Positions 21,055-29,876 are shown, counted from the stretch's first letter. The stretch: DNA of 46,489 bases from Sporanaerobacter acetigenes DSM 13106 (GCF_900130025.1 NZ_FQXR01000017.1:1-46489), one strand, 5' to 3'. The notes: generated by a model from the sequence alone, not told the origin. Made by a program: numbers and translations.

Positions 21055-22435
21055 CCCTTTTACCTTCCTCTATGATTTTCAACTTTTCTTCAATGATTTT
21101 TCTTCTATTTGGTTCAATTTTATCTAATTCTTTGGATATGATTTTTTCTCCTCGTTTTCTAGTTTCTTCTGAAGCATAGTCTATTAGGTATTCTTTAAAG
21201 GTAAATATTCCATTGGCTTCACAGAAATTTTGTATTTCCCCTGGTTTGGCTTTGCACATGAATTCTTCTCCAGTTCTTCCTGAACGATAGCAAGCAGTAC
21301 AGAAGGAAGTCAAAAACCCTAAGTCGCACATTTGTCCAATGACTTCATCTAGAGAACGCATATCTCCTAATTGGAATTGTTCTTTATCTGGTATATAATC
21401 ATCTTTTGTATATCCACCTATACCTATTCTTGAACCTGCATCTATTTGAGATACCCCAAGAGGAATTACTTGTTTTCTTACTTCGGGGTTTTCCCTTGCA
21501 GTCAAAATCATTCCAGTATAAGGAACAGATAGACGAAGTATAGCTACGATTCTTCTGAAATCATCATCTGAAACCTTATATTTAGTTTGGTCATAAAATT
21601 CAGTATCTATGGCTGGTTCTATTCTTGGAAAAGAAATAGTGTGAGGACCCACTCCAAAAGTTTCTTCTAAATGTATAGCATGATATAATAGTCCCATGAC
21701 TTCGTATTTCCAATCATAAAGTCCAAACAATGCACCTATTCCCACATCATCTATTCCGCCCTTCATGGCCCTATCTAAACCATATAATCTGTAGTTGTAG
21801 TCGCTTTTCATATCTCCTTCAGGATGAAGTTTTTTATATGTTTCATAATGATATGTTTCTTGGAATATTTGGAATGTTCCTATTCCTGCTTCCTTAAGTT
21901 TTTTATATCCTTCTACTTCCATAGGGGCAGCATTTATATTTACTCTTCGAATTTCCCCCTTTCCGTTTTTTGTATCATAGACAGTTTTCATAGTTTCAGC
22001 TATAAAATCAGCATCATAATATGGATGTTCTCCATATACTAAAATAAGTCTCTTGTGTCCTTTACTTTCAAGAATTTTTACTTGTTCTTCAAGTTCTTCA
22101 TGAGTCAAAGTTTTTCTAACTATGGCTTTATTGCTTCTTCTAAATCCACAGTAGAGACAATTGTTTATACACTTGTTTCCTATATAAAGGGGTGCGAAGA
22201 ATACTATTCTGTTTCCATATATTTCTTGTTTAAGGGTTCTCGCAGCTTTAAATATCTCTTCTAAAAGTTCCTCATCTTCTACTTGTAAAAGTTTAGCTGT
22301 TTCTTCAGGTTCAAGACGAGTTTTACCTAAAGATTTAGCTATGATTTTTCTTATTTCGGATTTAGAAGCTCCTTTGCCACTTTCAAGGAGTTCACAAATT
22401 TTTTTATCATTGATAAAACTATTTTCCATCTTCAT
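21041..22435 (-). CDS. hydG: [FeFe]-hydrogenase radical SAM maturase HydG
   Basis: 464 aa tyrosine lyase that makes CO and CN ligands. Radical SAM motif C89-xxx-C93-xx-C96 (KCINNCLYCGFRR), TIM barrel, and the C-terminal second-cluster motif CxxCx22C, exactly met by CTAC...NFC (the auxiliary Fe-S cluster). Two ATGs are possible; the second (22429) sits 8 bases after AGGAGG and may be the true start. It overlaps hydE by 17 bp, which suggests translational coupling. Confidence 0.96.
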   Translation of the reverse strand: MKMENSFINDKKICELLESGKGASKSEIRKIIAKSLGKTRLEPEETAKLLQVEDEELLEEIFKAARTLKQEIYGNRIVFFAPLYIGNKCINNCLYCGFRRSNKAIVRKTLTHEELEEQVKILESKGHKRLILVYGEHPYYDADFIAETMKTVYDTKNGKGEIRRVNINAAPMEVEGYKKLKEAGIGTFQIFQETYHYETYKKLHPEGDMKSDYNYRLYGLDRAMKGGIDDVGIGALFGLYDWKYEVMGLLYHAIHLEETFGVGPHTISFPRIEPAIDTEFYDQTKYKVSDDDFRRIVAILRLSVPYTGMILTARENPEVRKQVIPLGVSQIDAGSRIGIGGYTKDDYIPDKEQFQLGDMRSLDEVIGQMCDLGFLTSFCTACYRSGRTGEEFMCKAKPGEIQNFCEANGIFTFKEYLIDYASEETRKRGEKIISKELDKIEPNRRKIIEEKLKIIEEGKRDVYL

Positions 22436-23468
22436 TCCTCCTAAAATTTATATTGTCTCCTCTTCCCATATCTATAACAAAACCAACATTTTTAGCCTTT
22501 TCTTCAATGGTTTTCAACTCATGGGCATCTCTTGTTTCTTTGTTCTTATATATCTCATATTTTTTTCTCACATATATAGGTGAGAGATTGAGCATGACTA
22601 CATTTCCTCCAGCCATCAGTCCACGTTCCAGTCCATCCTCACAAATAGTATTTAAAGCAGTAGTTATAGGGATTAATGCAGTTGGAAGAAGAAGTCTTGT
22701 GAGGGAGAGCATCACAATAGTTTTTTCTGCGGATCCAACTTTTTCATCTTTTAGTGGAGTATCAGGATGAGGAATCAGTGGACCTATTCCTACCATGGCG
22801 GGGGCTAAATTTTTTAAAAATATAAGATTTTCAGCTAGTATTTCATTGTTTTCACCAGGCAGTCCTACAAGAAATCCTGCTCCCTCTTGATATCCTATTT
22901 TTTTAAGATTGTACAGGCAGTTTTTTCTATTTTCAAAATTCATTCCAGGATGAAGTTCATTATACAATTGGACATTTGCTACTTCGTGTCTAAGTAAAAA
23001 TCTATCTGCTCCAGCTCTATGAAATCTATCATAACTTTCATAGCTTCTTTCTCCAATGGAAAGAGTGACTGCTACATCTGGAAATTGTTTTTTTATTTTA
23101 AGTATCAAACTTTCAAATATGTCATCAGTGAAATATAAATCTTCTCCTCCTTGCAATACAAAAGTTTTATATCCTATTTTGTATCCTTCTTCAAGGGAGA
23201 GAAGTATTTCTTCTTCACTGAGCCTGTATCTATCTACATTCTTGTTATCACGTCTAATGCCACAGTACATACAATTGTTTTTGCAGTGATTGGAGTATTC
23301 TAGAAGTCCTCTTATAAATACTTTGTTTCCATAAATTTTGATTGTAGTGTCTCTTGCCAATTGGAATAAATAATTTTGTAGAGATTTATCTAAATTGTTT
23401 AGAATATAGATGAGTTGATCTTTAGACAGGGAGTTGGTTTTGTATAATTTGTCTAATACTTTTTTCAT
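22419..23468 (-). CDS. hydE: [FeFe]-hydrogenase radical SAM maturase HydE
   Basis: About 349 aa. Radical SAM motif C62-xxx-C66-xx-C69 (HCKNNCMYCGIRR), GGEDLYF (SAM-binding GGE-type motif), VGLPGEN. HydE acts with HydG on the organometallic precursor of the H-cluster. ATG 23468 overlaps the upstream TGA stop (ATGA), with AAGGAG upstream, a classical coupled start; an in-frame TTG one codon earlier is less likely. Confidence 0.95.
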   Translation of the reverse strand: MKKVLDKLYKTNSLSKDQLIYILNNLDKSLQNYLFQLARDTTIKIYGNKVFIRGLLEYSNHCKNNCMYCGIRRDNKNVDRYRLSEEEILLSLEEGYKIGYKTFVLQGGEDLYFTDDIFESLILKIKKQFPDVAVTLSIGERSYESYDRFHRAGADRFLLRHEVANVQLYNELHPGMNFENRKNCLYNLKKIGYQEGAGFLVGLPGENNEILAENLIFLKNLAPAMVGIGPLIPHPDTPLKDEKVGSAEKTIVMLSLTRLLLPTALIPITTALNTICEDGLERGLMAGGNVVMLNLSPIYVRKKYEIYKNKETRDAHELKTIEEKAKNVGFVIDMGRGDNINFRRNEDGK

Positions 23469-23725
23469 CAATCAAGCTCCTTTTTAGATATAGAAGTTTT
23501 TACGGTGATATTGTTTAGATTTCCTAATTTTCCTGTCAGGCTATTTATTTCATCAATAGTTCCTACAACAGTTATGGATATGACTGAAATATTTTCCTCA
23601 TCAAAAGGTATGCCCATTCTTCCTTTTATGAGGGATTTGTATTCTGAAACGATTTTGTTGAATTCATATTGAGATTTTTCTGGGCTCTCCAATATGGCAC
23701 TGATGATTGCGATTCTTTTTTTCAA
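23468..23725 (-). CDS. TM1266-like small protein of the iron-only hydrogenase system
   Basis: 85 aa ACT-like/ferredoxin-fold protein (MKKRIAIISAILESPEKSQ, GIPFDEENISVISITVVGTIDEINSLTGKLG). The TM1266 family is found next to hyd genes and is annotated as a putative iron-only hydrogenase system regulator; its ligand is unknown. Start is TTG 23725 with GGAGG 8 bases upstream. First gene of the hyd operon, directly after the leader terminator. Confidence 0.85.
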   Translation of the reverse strand: MKKRIAIISAILESPEKSQYEFNKIVSEYKSLIKGRMGIPFDEENISVISITVVGTIDEINSLTGKLGNLNNITVKTSISKKELD

Positions 23726-23895
23726 GAAATTTCCTCCTTTCTAAACAAAAAAACTTCCTCTGAAAGGAAGTTGGTAGCAAAATAAAACCAATTCCCTTTC
23801 AGGATAGAATATTCTATTCCTGTCAGGTATTAGAAGTATTGTACATCCAAAAATTTAAGGTAAGCCCTCAAAAAATTTGGATGAAAGTTCAGTTT
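23726..23895 (-). promoter_or_regulatory. Structured 5' leader of the hyd operon (attenuator or candidate riboswitch)
   Basis: On the minus strand the leader of about 170 bases can form: (1) a long hairpin, CATCCAAA/TTTGGATG (23876-23883 with 23844-23851), an internal loop, then a 7-bp inner stem and loop GCTTA; (2) a hairpin CAGGA-A-TAGA/TCTA-TCCTG around 23799-23821; (3) an antiterminator of 15 pairs, 23788-23802 with 23760-23774 (one G-U, one A-C mismatch); (4) a terminator at 23746-23772. Elements 3 and 4 share bases 23760-23772 and cannot coexist, and element 2 shares CCTG with element 3. I do not recognise a known riboswitch class, so the ligand is unknown. Confidence 0.6.
23746..23772 (-). 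terminator. Leader terminator upstream of the TM1266-like gene
   Basis: On the minus strand AACTTCCT (23765-23772), 5-base loop, AGGAAGTT (23752-23759) and seven T. It lies between the promoter and the first gene of the operon, so it must be conditional if the operon is expressed from that promoter. Confidence 0.75.
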
Positions 23896-23901
23896 GATAA
23901 T

Positions 23902-23930
23902 ATCTTAACAATAATATTATGAAAAGTCAA
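23902..23930 (-). promoter_or_regulatory. Promoter of the hyd maturation operon
   Basis: Minus strand TTGACT (23925-23930), 17-bp spacer, TAAGAT (23902-23907). It places the transcript start near 23895, upstream of all leader structures. Confidence 0.55.
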
Positions 23931-24132
23931 TCTTATGAGAAAATATTACAAAGATTTCTTATAAGTCTAGGAAATTATACCTATTTTGTCTAAAATGATA
24001 GAAATTATGGACAAAATCTATAATACCTGTTGCAGTTTATAAAAATTTCTGATAATATTGCTATGTTATACATAGTATATTTTACCATAAAATATTCTGA
24101 TTGTATACACTGTAGAAATTGTGGGTGATATT

Positions 24133-25170
24133 TTGGCATATAAATATATGAAATTATCTGAATGTAGCAACGGAGAAATATTGAGTGAAAATTTATATGA
24201 TTTAGAAGGAAGTATTTTGGCTTCTAAAAACTCAACTATAAATCCATATATTGCTGAGAGGTTGGAAGAATATAAGGTGGATAAGGTTCCTGTATATATT
24301 TCTAAAGAAGAATTGTCTGGAAGGCAAAAAAGAGACTTTAGGGGATTATACAAGGAAAGTGTCATAACGCTTAAAAGCATTATGAACAATTTAGCCATAG
24401 GAAAAATTGTAGCTCCTAAAAAAATAAGAGAAATTTCTGATACTCTATACGCATATATAGATAAGGTTGGTATCTCAATAGAACATATTTTTGAAATAAA
24501 AGCTAAAGACAAATATACCTACAATCATTCTATGAATGTAGCACTGTATGCTCTTTTGATTGGGGAATGGTTAGGATGTAGTGAAGAAGAAAAAAAGAAC
24601 ATAATAAAAGCGGGACTTCTACATGATATAGGAAAATCTAGAATACCTTTAGAAATATTAAATAAAAAAGGGAAACTTACAAAAGAAGAATTTGATATAG
24701 TTAAAACTCATACCATCATTGGATATAAAATGTCTAAGGATATTTTGAGTATAGATGAGAATGTAAGACAAGCTATTCTTTCTCATCACGAAAGAGTAGA
24801 TGGGAGTGGGTATCCTCAAGGACTTAAAGGTGATGAAATAAACAGCTATGCTAAGATATTAGCTATTGCTGATGTATATGATGCACTGATATCTAAAAGG
24901 GTATACAAGGAAAAGAGCACTCCTTTTGAGGCTGTGGAAGAATTGAAAAGAATAGGAGCATACTCTTTTGATGTCAATATACTTAAAGTATTTTTTGATA
25001 ATATAGTTAACTATTATTTAGGTTCTAAGGTCAAAATAAGTGATGGACATATAGGAGAAATAGTATTTATTCCTCCTAACAATATTACTTGTCCAGTTGT
25101 AAAGTTGGGTAACACCTATGTGGATTTAGCTAAAGAAGAAGAGTTAAAAATACTTGAAATGGTAGGGTAG
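24133..25170 (+). CDS. HD-GYP domain protein (predicted cyclic-di-GMP phosphodiesterase)
   Basis: About 345 aa. An N-terminal region of about 120 residues (DUF3391-like) with no transmembrane segment is followed by the HD-GYP domain: HSMNVALYALLIG, LLHDIGKSRIP with the HD pair at about 164-165, THTIIGY, and HHERVDGSGYPQGL, the complete GYP-type signature. A C-terminal tail of about 70 residues follows. All metal ligands appear present, so hydrolysis of c-di-GMP is expected. Start TTG 24133 is chosen because GGTGAT lies 3 bases upstream, the same spacing as at 27870; a GTG at 24121 has no ribosome binding site. It is convergent with bioY, with 7 bp between them. Confidence 0.85.
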   Translation: MAYKYMKLSECSNGEILSENLYDLEGSILASKNSTINPYIAERLEEYKVDKVPVYISKEELSGRQKRDFRGLYKESVITLKSIMNNLAIGKIVAPKKIREISDTLYAYIDKVGISIEHIFEIKAKDKYTYNHSMNVALYALLIGEWLGCSEEEKKNIIKAGLLHDIGKSRIPLEILNKKGKLTKEEFDIVKTHTIIGYKMSKDILSIDENVRQAILSHHERVDGSGYPQGLKGDEINSYAKILAIADVYDALISKRVYKEKSTPFEAVEELKRIGAYSFDVNILKVFFDNIVNYYLGSKVKISDGHIGEIVFIPPNNITCPVVKLGNTYVDLAKEEELKILEMVG

Positions 25171-25177
25171 TGTAAAA

Positions 25178-25726
25178 TCAATTTTTACAAAATTTTGGAA
25201 CTACCTTTGTTGCTACATATGTGGCTACAAAACATTTAATTAAATCTCCAGGCAAAAATATAATGCAACCAGTTTTTAGTGCTGTGGCAAAAGAAATTTC
25301 TTTTAACAGCACTTTATTTAATATCAAATACATATAGGGAACACCAAAAGCATAAATAACAGCTGTGCCTGCCAATGCAGCTAAAAACATTTTCTTAAAG
25401 TTAACTTTCTTTTCAGCATTTCCTATGATTCCAACTATGTATGCTGCAAATATAAATCCTATCAAGAATCCAAAAGAGGGACTAAAAACTGTCTGTGGTC
25501 CTCCTGAAAATCCTGCAAATATTCTTATTCCGCAAAGTCCTAATATCACATATACTAGTTGAGACAAGCTACCAAGTTTAGGTCCCAATATAAGTCCAGA
25601 TAAAATAGTAAAAAGGGTTTGAAGAGTAATAGGAACATTTCCTAATGGAATACTTAAAAAAGCTCCTATAGCTGTCAATGCTGTGAATAATGATACCAAT
25701 ACCATGTCTTTTGTACTGATTTTCAT
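25178..25726 (-). CDS. bioY: Biotin transporter substrate-binding subunit BioY
   Basis: 182 aa, six predicted membrane helices. S component of an ECF transporter, or a stand-alone biotin carrier. Signature segments: VLVSLFTALTAIGAFLSIPLG, PITLQTLFTILSGLILGPK, and GFSGGPQTVFSPSFGFLIGF, the biotin-binding loop. AAGGAGG precedes the ATG. The gene is monocistronic; no ECF ATPase/T genes are here, so it would share them or work alone. Promoter and BirA operator are both clear. Confidence 0.95.
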   Translation of the reverse strand: MKISTKDMVLVSLFTALTAIGAFLSIPLGNVPITLQTLFTILSGLILGPKLGSLSQLVYVILGLCGIRIFAGFSGGPQTVFSPSFGFLIGFIFAAYIVGIIGNAEKKVNFKKMFLAALAGTAVIYAFGVPYMYLILNKVLLKEISFATALKTGCIIFLPGDLIKCFVATYVATKVVPKFCKN

Positions 25727-25748
25727 AAAAAAGCCTCCTTAAATTAAA

Positions 25749-25779
25749 ATGTTAACTAAATATAAAATCAAGTTTACAA
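25749..25779 (-). promoter_or_regulatory. BirA operator (BirA box) of bioY
   Basis: ATGTTAAC (25749-25756), 15-base spacer, GTTTACAA (25772-25779): inverted arms in the form known for Gram-positive BirA sites (TGTWAAC and GTTWACA half sites about 15 bases apart). The site covers the expected transcription start of the bioY promoter, so repression by biotinyl-AMP-bound BirA is expected. Confidence 0.8.
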
Positions 25780-25783
25780 TATA

Positions 25784-25812
25784 AATATACTTGATTGTCT
25801 ACACATTGTCAA
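25784..25812 (-). promoter_or_regulatory. Promoter of bioY
   Basis: Minus strand TTGACA (25807-25812), 17-bp spacer, TATATT (25784-25789); near consensus. Confidence 0.8.
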
Positions 25813-25869
25813 CTAGAATCATAAAACGGTTGACAATAATATGACCTTTGATTATTTTTTAAAAATGAC

Positions 25870-25898
25870 TTGACAAGAATATTAGCTGTGTATATACT
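25870..25898 (+). promoter_or_regulatory. Promoter of the YtrA-type ABC operon
   Basis: TTGACA (25870-25875), 17-bp spacer, TATACT (25893-25898); the -10 lies inside the left arm of the palindromic operator. Confidence 0.8.
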
Positions 25899-25934
25899 GC
25901 TTATATAGAATATAAACAGTATATACACAGCTAA
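25882..25934. promoter_or_regulatory. 18-bp-arm palindromic operator of the GntR/ABC operon
   Basis: TTAGCTGTGTATATACTG (25882-25899) is repeated exactly in reverse complement at 25917-25934 across 17 bases. The GTGTATATAC core resembles operators of YtrA-subfamily repressors, and the adjacent gene is such a repressor, so autoregulation is very likely. Confidence 0.8.
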
Positions 25935-25954
25935 ATTAGAATGGGGAGATGAAA

Positions 25955-26329
25955 ATGAAAATACTTATTTCAAATTCCTCAAATGAGCCCATATATGAGC
26001 AGATATCTAGCCAGATAAAATCTATGATACTTAAGGGAGAACTTATAGAAGGGGAGATGCTTCCTTCTATAAGGGGACTTGCTAGGGATCTTCAAATAAG
26101 TGTCATTACCACAAAGAGGGCTTATGATGAATTGGAGAGGGAAGGCTTTATTGAATCAGTTCAGGGGAAGGGGTCCTATGTTGCTGGTCAAAACAAGGAA
26201 CTTATGAGAGAGATGAAATTAAAGATTATAGAAGAACAATTGCAAGAAGTAGTTAAGGAATGCAATGTATTGGGACTTTCCTATCAAGAAGTAATTGAAA
26301 TGCTAAGAATTTTGTTTGAGGAGGTTTAA
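25955..26329 (+). CDS. GntR family regulator, YtrA subfamily
   Basis: About 124 aa. N-terminal winged helix (EPIYEQISSQIKSMILKGEL, LPSIRGLARDLQISVITTKRAYDELEREGFI, GKGSYVAG) plus a short C-terminal dimerisation helix region, the compact YtrA layout without a large ligand domain. ATG 25955 is preferred to an ATG 6 bp earlier, which abuts GGGGAG directly. First gene of a four-gene operon with an ABC exporter (2-bp gap to the ATPase). It probably represses the operon until an envelope stress or antimicrobial signal appears (inference from B. subtilis YtrA). Confidence 0.9.
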   Translation: MKILISNSSNEPIYEQISSQIKSMILKGELIEGEMLPSIRGLARDLQISVITTKRAYDELEREGFIESVQGKGSYVAGQNKELMREMKLKIIEEQLQEVVKECNVLGLSYQEVIEMLRILFEEV

Positions 26330-26331
26330 TC

Positions 26332-27186
26332 ATGGACTATATTTTGGAAGTTAATAATTTGAGAAAAGAGTTTAAAAAATTTACATTAAAAGATATAAGT
26401 TTCAAATTAGAACCGGGATATATCATGGGATTTATAGGGCCAAATGGGGCTGGAAAAAGCACTACTATTAAATTAATAATGAATTTGCTTAAATTAGATG
26501 GAGGGGAAATAAAGGTATTTGGATTAGACCATAAAAAACATGAAAAAGAAATAAAAGACAGGATTGGTTTTGTATATGACGAGAATTATTATTATGAGGA
26601 TTTGACTATAAAGCAGATGAAAAATATAGTGGCAAGTTTTTATTCTAAATGGGATGATGCTACTTTTAATGACTATATTGAACAATTTGATTTGGATCCA
26701 AAATCTAAAATAAAGACTCTTTCTAAGGGGATGAAGATGAAATTTTCCTTAGCTGTAGCTCTTTCTCACAATGCGGATTTGATCATAATGGATGAGCCTA
26801 CATCTGGGTTAGATCCAGTATTTAGAAGAGAGATACTAGATATACTTTACAATGTCATACAAGATGAAACCAAAAGTATATTTTTCTCAACTCATATAAC
26901 TACGGATTTAGAGAAAATAGCAGATTATATTACCTTTATCAATAAAGGAAGTATTGTTTTTTCAGAAACTAAAGATGAAGTACTTGAAAATTATAGTGTG
27001 GTTAAAGGAGGAACAGACCTTCTTGATAGAGATACAAAAAAAGAATTTATAGGTCTTAAGGAAACCAATGTAGGATTTGAAGGATTGACGAATAATAAAG
27101 ATGAGGTGAAAAGACTTTTTGGAGAACAGGTTCTAATAGAAAGAGCAACTCTTGAAGATATAATGTTTTATACAGTAAGGGGGTAA
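26332..27186 (+). CDS. ABC transporter ATP-binding protein
   Basis: 284 aa ATPase of an ABC-2 type exporter. Walker A GPNGAGKST near residue 37, Q-loop region VYDENYYYEDLTI, signature LSKGMKMKFSLA (LSKGM instead of LSGGQ, usual in this exporter group), Walker B LIIMDEPTSGLDP, H-loop STHITTDLEK, and a C-terminal extension of about 70 residues. It works with the two permease genes that follow. Confidence 0.92.
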   Translation: MDYILEVNNLRKEFKKFTLKDISFKLEPGYIMGFIGPNGAGKSTTIKLIMNLLKLDGGEIKVFGLDHKKHEKEIKDRIGFVYDENYYYEDLTIKQMKNIVASFYSKWDDATFNDYIEQFDLDPKSKIKTLSKGMKMKFSLAVALSHNADLIIMDEPTSGLDPVFRREILDILYNVIQDETKSIFFSTHITTDLEKIADYITFINKGSIVFSETKDEVLENYSVVKGGTDLLDRDTKKEFIGLKETNVGFEGLTNNKDEVKRLFGEQVLIERATLEDIMFYTVRG

Positions 27187-27190
27187 GGCA

Positions 27191-27826
27191 ATGATAGGGA
27201 TGTTGAAAAGAGATTTAACTTTTATGATTGCAGATAAAAAAAATAGATTATTTTTTCTATTATATATACCTTTTTTACTTTTTATAGTAGAATCCGATGA
27301 CCCAAAGTGGCCATACGGTATAATATTGTATACTTATACCTATCTTATGGCTATAACACCATTTAGCTATGATGTTACGCACAAAACTAGTTATATGATA
27401 AATTCTCTACCTATTAGTAGAAAGGGAATTGTTCTACAAAAGTATTTGTTAACATTTGTATATTTTCTAATAACAATTGTGTATTCTGGGGTCTATTTGT
27501 GGATAATTAATATTTTGAGAATAAAAACTGTGGATTATTTTAATTTAGAAATGATAAAAACAGTAATACCTGTAATACTTATTTCTACATCATTGATATA
27601 TCCAGCATATTTTAGATTTGAACCTAAATTAGCTCAAGTAGTTCATATGATAATTTTTATGTCTTCATTTATTGCTATGATAAATGTTGCTAACTTAGGG
27701 GAGAAAGCTATGATAAATTATATAAATCTTCCTACTATTAGTAATTATATTTTGCCCATATCTATTGTCTTATATCTACTGTCATTACTATTATCTATGA
27801 AACTTTATGAAACAAGAGACTTATAA
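27191..27826 (+). CDS. ABC-2 type membrane permease 1
   Basis: 211 aa with about six hydrophobic helices. The segments FSYDVTHKTSYMINSLPISRKGIVLQKYL and the overall form match the ABC-2 membrane family found in YtrA operons. GGGGG at 27179-27183 precedes the ATG 27191. It is a half-permease that probably pairs with the next gene product. Confidence 0.82.
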   Translation: MIGMLKRDLTFMIADKKNRLFFLLYIPFLLFIVESDDPKWPYGIILYTYTYLMAITPFSYDVTHKTSYMINSLPISRKGIVLQKYLLTFVYFLITIVYSGVYLWIINILRIKTVDYFNLEMIKTVIPVILISTSLIYPAYFRFEPKLAQVVHMIIFMSSFIAMINVANLGEKAMINYINLPTISNYILPISIVLYLLSLLLSMKLYETRDL

Positions 27827-27869
27827 AACTGGGAGACAGGGGATACAAAAAGGAGACAGAGGTGATATT

Positions 27870-28526
27870 ATGTTTAATTTGGTTAAGAAGGATTTAAAAT
27901 TATCTACTAAAATAAATATTTTTGGAGTAGCTTATGCAATGTTTATTTCTGCAATGGGAATGAATTTACCTGTTGATTTACCTGTAAATATAATGTATAT
28001 ACTAGGAATCATTAATTTTGTATTTGTTTCTGTAATTTATTCTATCGGATATGATGACAAGAACAAAAGTGAAGTAGTTTTAAACAGTTTTCCAATTGAT
28101 AGAAAGGATATTGTAATAGGTAAATATGTGACTCTTTTAATATTTATATTTGTTAGTTGCATTTTTGTATTTTTATTGACAAATATAATTAAAGGATTAG
28201 GAGTAAAACCAGATGGTAGGCCTGCGGATATATGGGATGTTGTAGCAGCTATGAGTTTATTGCTAGTATTTTATTCTATATATTATCCACTATATTTTAA
28301 ATTAGGTGATTTGAGAATGTTTAATTCAATACTATGGATGTTAGTGTTTGTTGGGCCAACTATCTTAGGCAAAATAGGAAGAAAATTAGAATCAAAAGGT
28401 CTATTAAAAGGAATGGCAAGTTTAAATATAAGGCAAATAACTTTATTTGCATTTATATTTTCTATACTAATATACTATATTTCACTTCAAATATCTAAAA
28501 AAATATATATGACAAGGGAGTTTTAA
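27870..28526 (+). CDS. ABC-2 type membrane permease 2
   Basis: About 218 aa, six hydrophobic segments, paralogous to the preceding permease (both share the layout ...LNSFPIDRKDIVIGKYV.. versus ..INSLPISRKGIVLQKYL..). I chose ATG 27870, 3 bases after GAGGTGAT; an ATG at 27807 would overlap the preceding gene and include the ribosome binding site. Last gene of the operon, ending at a terminator. Confidence 0.82.
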   Translation: MFNLVKKDLKLSTKINIFGVAYAMFISAMGMNLPVDLPVNIMYILGIINFVFVSVIYSIGYDDKNKSEVVLNSFPIDRKDIVIGKYVTLLIFIFVSCIFVFLLTNIIKGLGVKPDGRPADIWDVVAAMSLLLVFYSIYYPLYFKLGDLRMFNSILWMLVFVGPTILGKIGRKLESKGLLKGMASLNIRQITLFAFIFSILIYYISLQISKKIYMTREF

Positions 28527-28530
28527 TGAT

Positions 28531-28556
28531 AAAAAGGGCTAAATAGCCCTTTTTAT
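28531..28556. terminator. Bidirectional terminator between the ABC operon and dsdA
   Basis: AAAAAGGGCT (28531-28540), loop AAAT, AGCCCTTTTT (28545-28554): T-tailed on both strands. It serves the ABC operon and dsdA, whose stop lies inside it. Confidence 0.8.
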
Positions 28557-29831
28557 ATTCAACATTTTTCCTTTTTCATAGTACTTTTCCATAAGTTTTT
28601 TTGGTACAAGACTTCCGCCTGTTGCCCAACAGATATGAGTTGCATTTTCTAAATGATCTATGCATTCTTTTTCTGATACATATACAGGGCCCATGAATCC
28701 TGCCAGGGCAGAAGGTTCTAGATAAATTTGTTCTTCATCTAAAAGAGCTTGCAACAATTTATACAGCCTTTCATCATCAATAGTATACTCTCCAGCCAAT
28801 AGCTTTTCCATAGTTTTTCCTACAAAACTTGAAGGCCTTCCTACAGCTAAGCCATCAGCTTCAGTTTTGTTGTCTATTCCAAAATCTTGTACGCAGATTT
28901 CACTATGTAGTCCAGTTACAAGTCCAAGTAACATTGATGGGGAATGAGTTGGTTCAGCAAAAAAGCAGTGTACATTGTCACCGTATACCAATTTTAGTCC
29001 ATATGCAACTCCACCAGGGCCTCCACCTACTCCACAAGGAAGATATACAATTAGAGGATGTTTTTCATCTACCAATATATTCGCCTCTTCTAACTGCTTT
29101 TTAAGTCTAAAGGCTGCTACGGCATATCCCATAAATAAATCCTTTGAATTTTCATCATCAATAAAATAGCTTTTAGGATTCATGTGTGATAGTTTTCTTC
29201 CCTCTTCTACTGCCTTTGAGTAGTCAGAAGCATATTCAATTACTTCAACACCTTTGCTTCGCAAAAGGCCCTTTTTCCACTCTTTTGCATCCCTAGACAT
29301 ATGAACCTTCACTTTAAATCCTAATTTTGCACTCATGATACCAATGCTAATTCCCAAATTTCCTGTACTTCCAACTTGAATAGTATAATTACTATAAAAA
29401 TCTCTAAATCTATCACTATTGATAATTGAATAATCATCTTCTATAGATAGCATATCTTTTTCTATAGCTAGTGTTTCAGCATGTTTAAGTACTTCATAGA
29501 TTCCTCCTCTAGCCTTTATGGAACCAGCTATGGGCAAATTGCTGTCAAGTTTAACTAAAAGCTCTCCTGAAATTTTTTTATCTAAATCACTTTCCATCCG
29601 TTTTTTCATATTTGGTATTTTAGCTATGGGAGATTCTATGATACCATCAGATGAAGCTGTTTCGGGGAATGCACTTTTTATATATGGGGCAAATCTATTT
29701 AGCCTTTTTTCTGCATCTAATACATCTTCTTTTGAAACTTCGAGGCTATCTTTTACATTATCAAAGCTCTCATACTTAGGGTTTATCCAGAAGACTTCCT
29801 TTAGGGTTTTTATATTATTTAAAATGGACAA
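28539..29831 (-). CDS. dsdA: D-serine ammonia-lyase (D-serine dehydratase)
   Basis: 430 aa PLP enzyme converting D-serine to pyruvate and ammonia. PLP Lys106 in AGSIKARGG, the phosphate-binding [12 protein letters not shown], the conserved [20 protein letters not shown] and [11 protein letters not shown]. Length matches the DsdA family. Start is TTG 29831 with GAGGTG about 7 bases upstream. A 15-base run of alternating TA (29855-29869) lies in the promoter region. No DsdX permease or DsdC regulator is next to it. In a peptidoglycan-degrading or amino-acid-fermenting anaerobe it would feed pyruvate. Confidence 0.94.
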   Translation of the reverse strand: MSILNNIKTLKEVFWINPKYESFDNVKDSLEVSKEDVLDAEKRLNRFAPYIKSAFPETASSDGIIESPIAKIPNMKKRMESDLDKKISGELLVKLDSNLPIAGSIKARGGIYEVLKHAETLAIEKDMLSIEDDYSIINSDRFRDFYSNYTIQVGSTGNLGISIGIMSAKLGFKVKVHMSRDAKEWKKGLLRSKGVEVIEYASDYSKAVEEGRKLSHMNPKSYFIDDENSKDLFMGYAVAAFRLKKQLEEANILVDEKHPLIVYLPCGVGGGPGGVAYGLKLVYGDNVHCFFAEPTHSPSMLLGLVTGLHSEICVQDFGIDNKTEADGLAVGRPSSFVGKTMEKLLAGEYTIDDERLYKLLQALLDEEQIYLEPSALAGFMGPVYVSEKECIDHLENATHICWATGGSLVPKKLMEKYYEKGKMLNIKRAI

Positions 29832-29876
29832 ATGAATACACCTCGTTTCTTACTTATATATATATATATTAGCACA

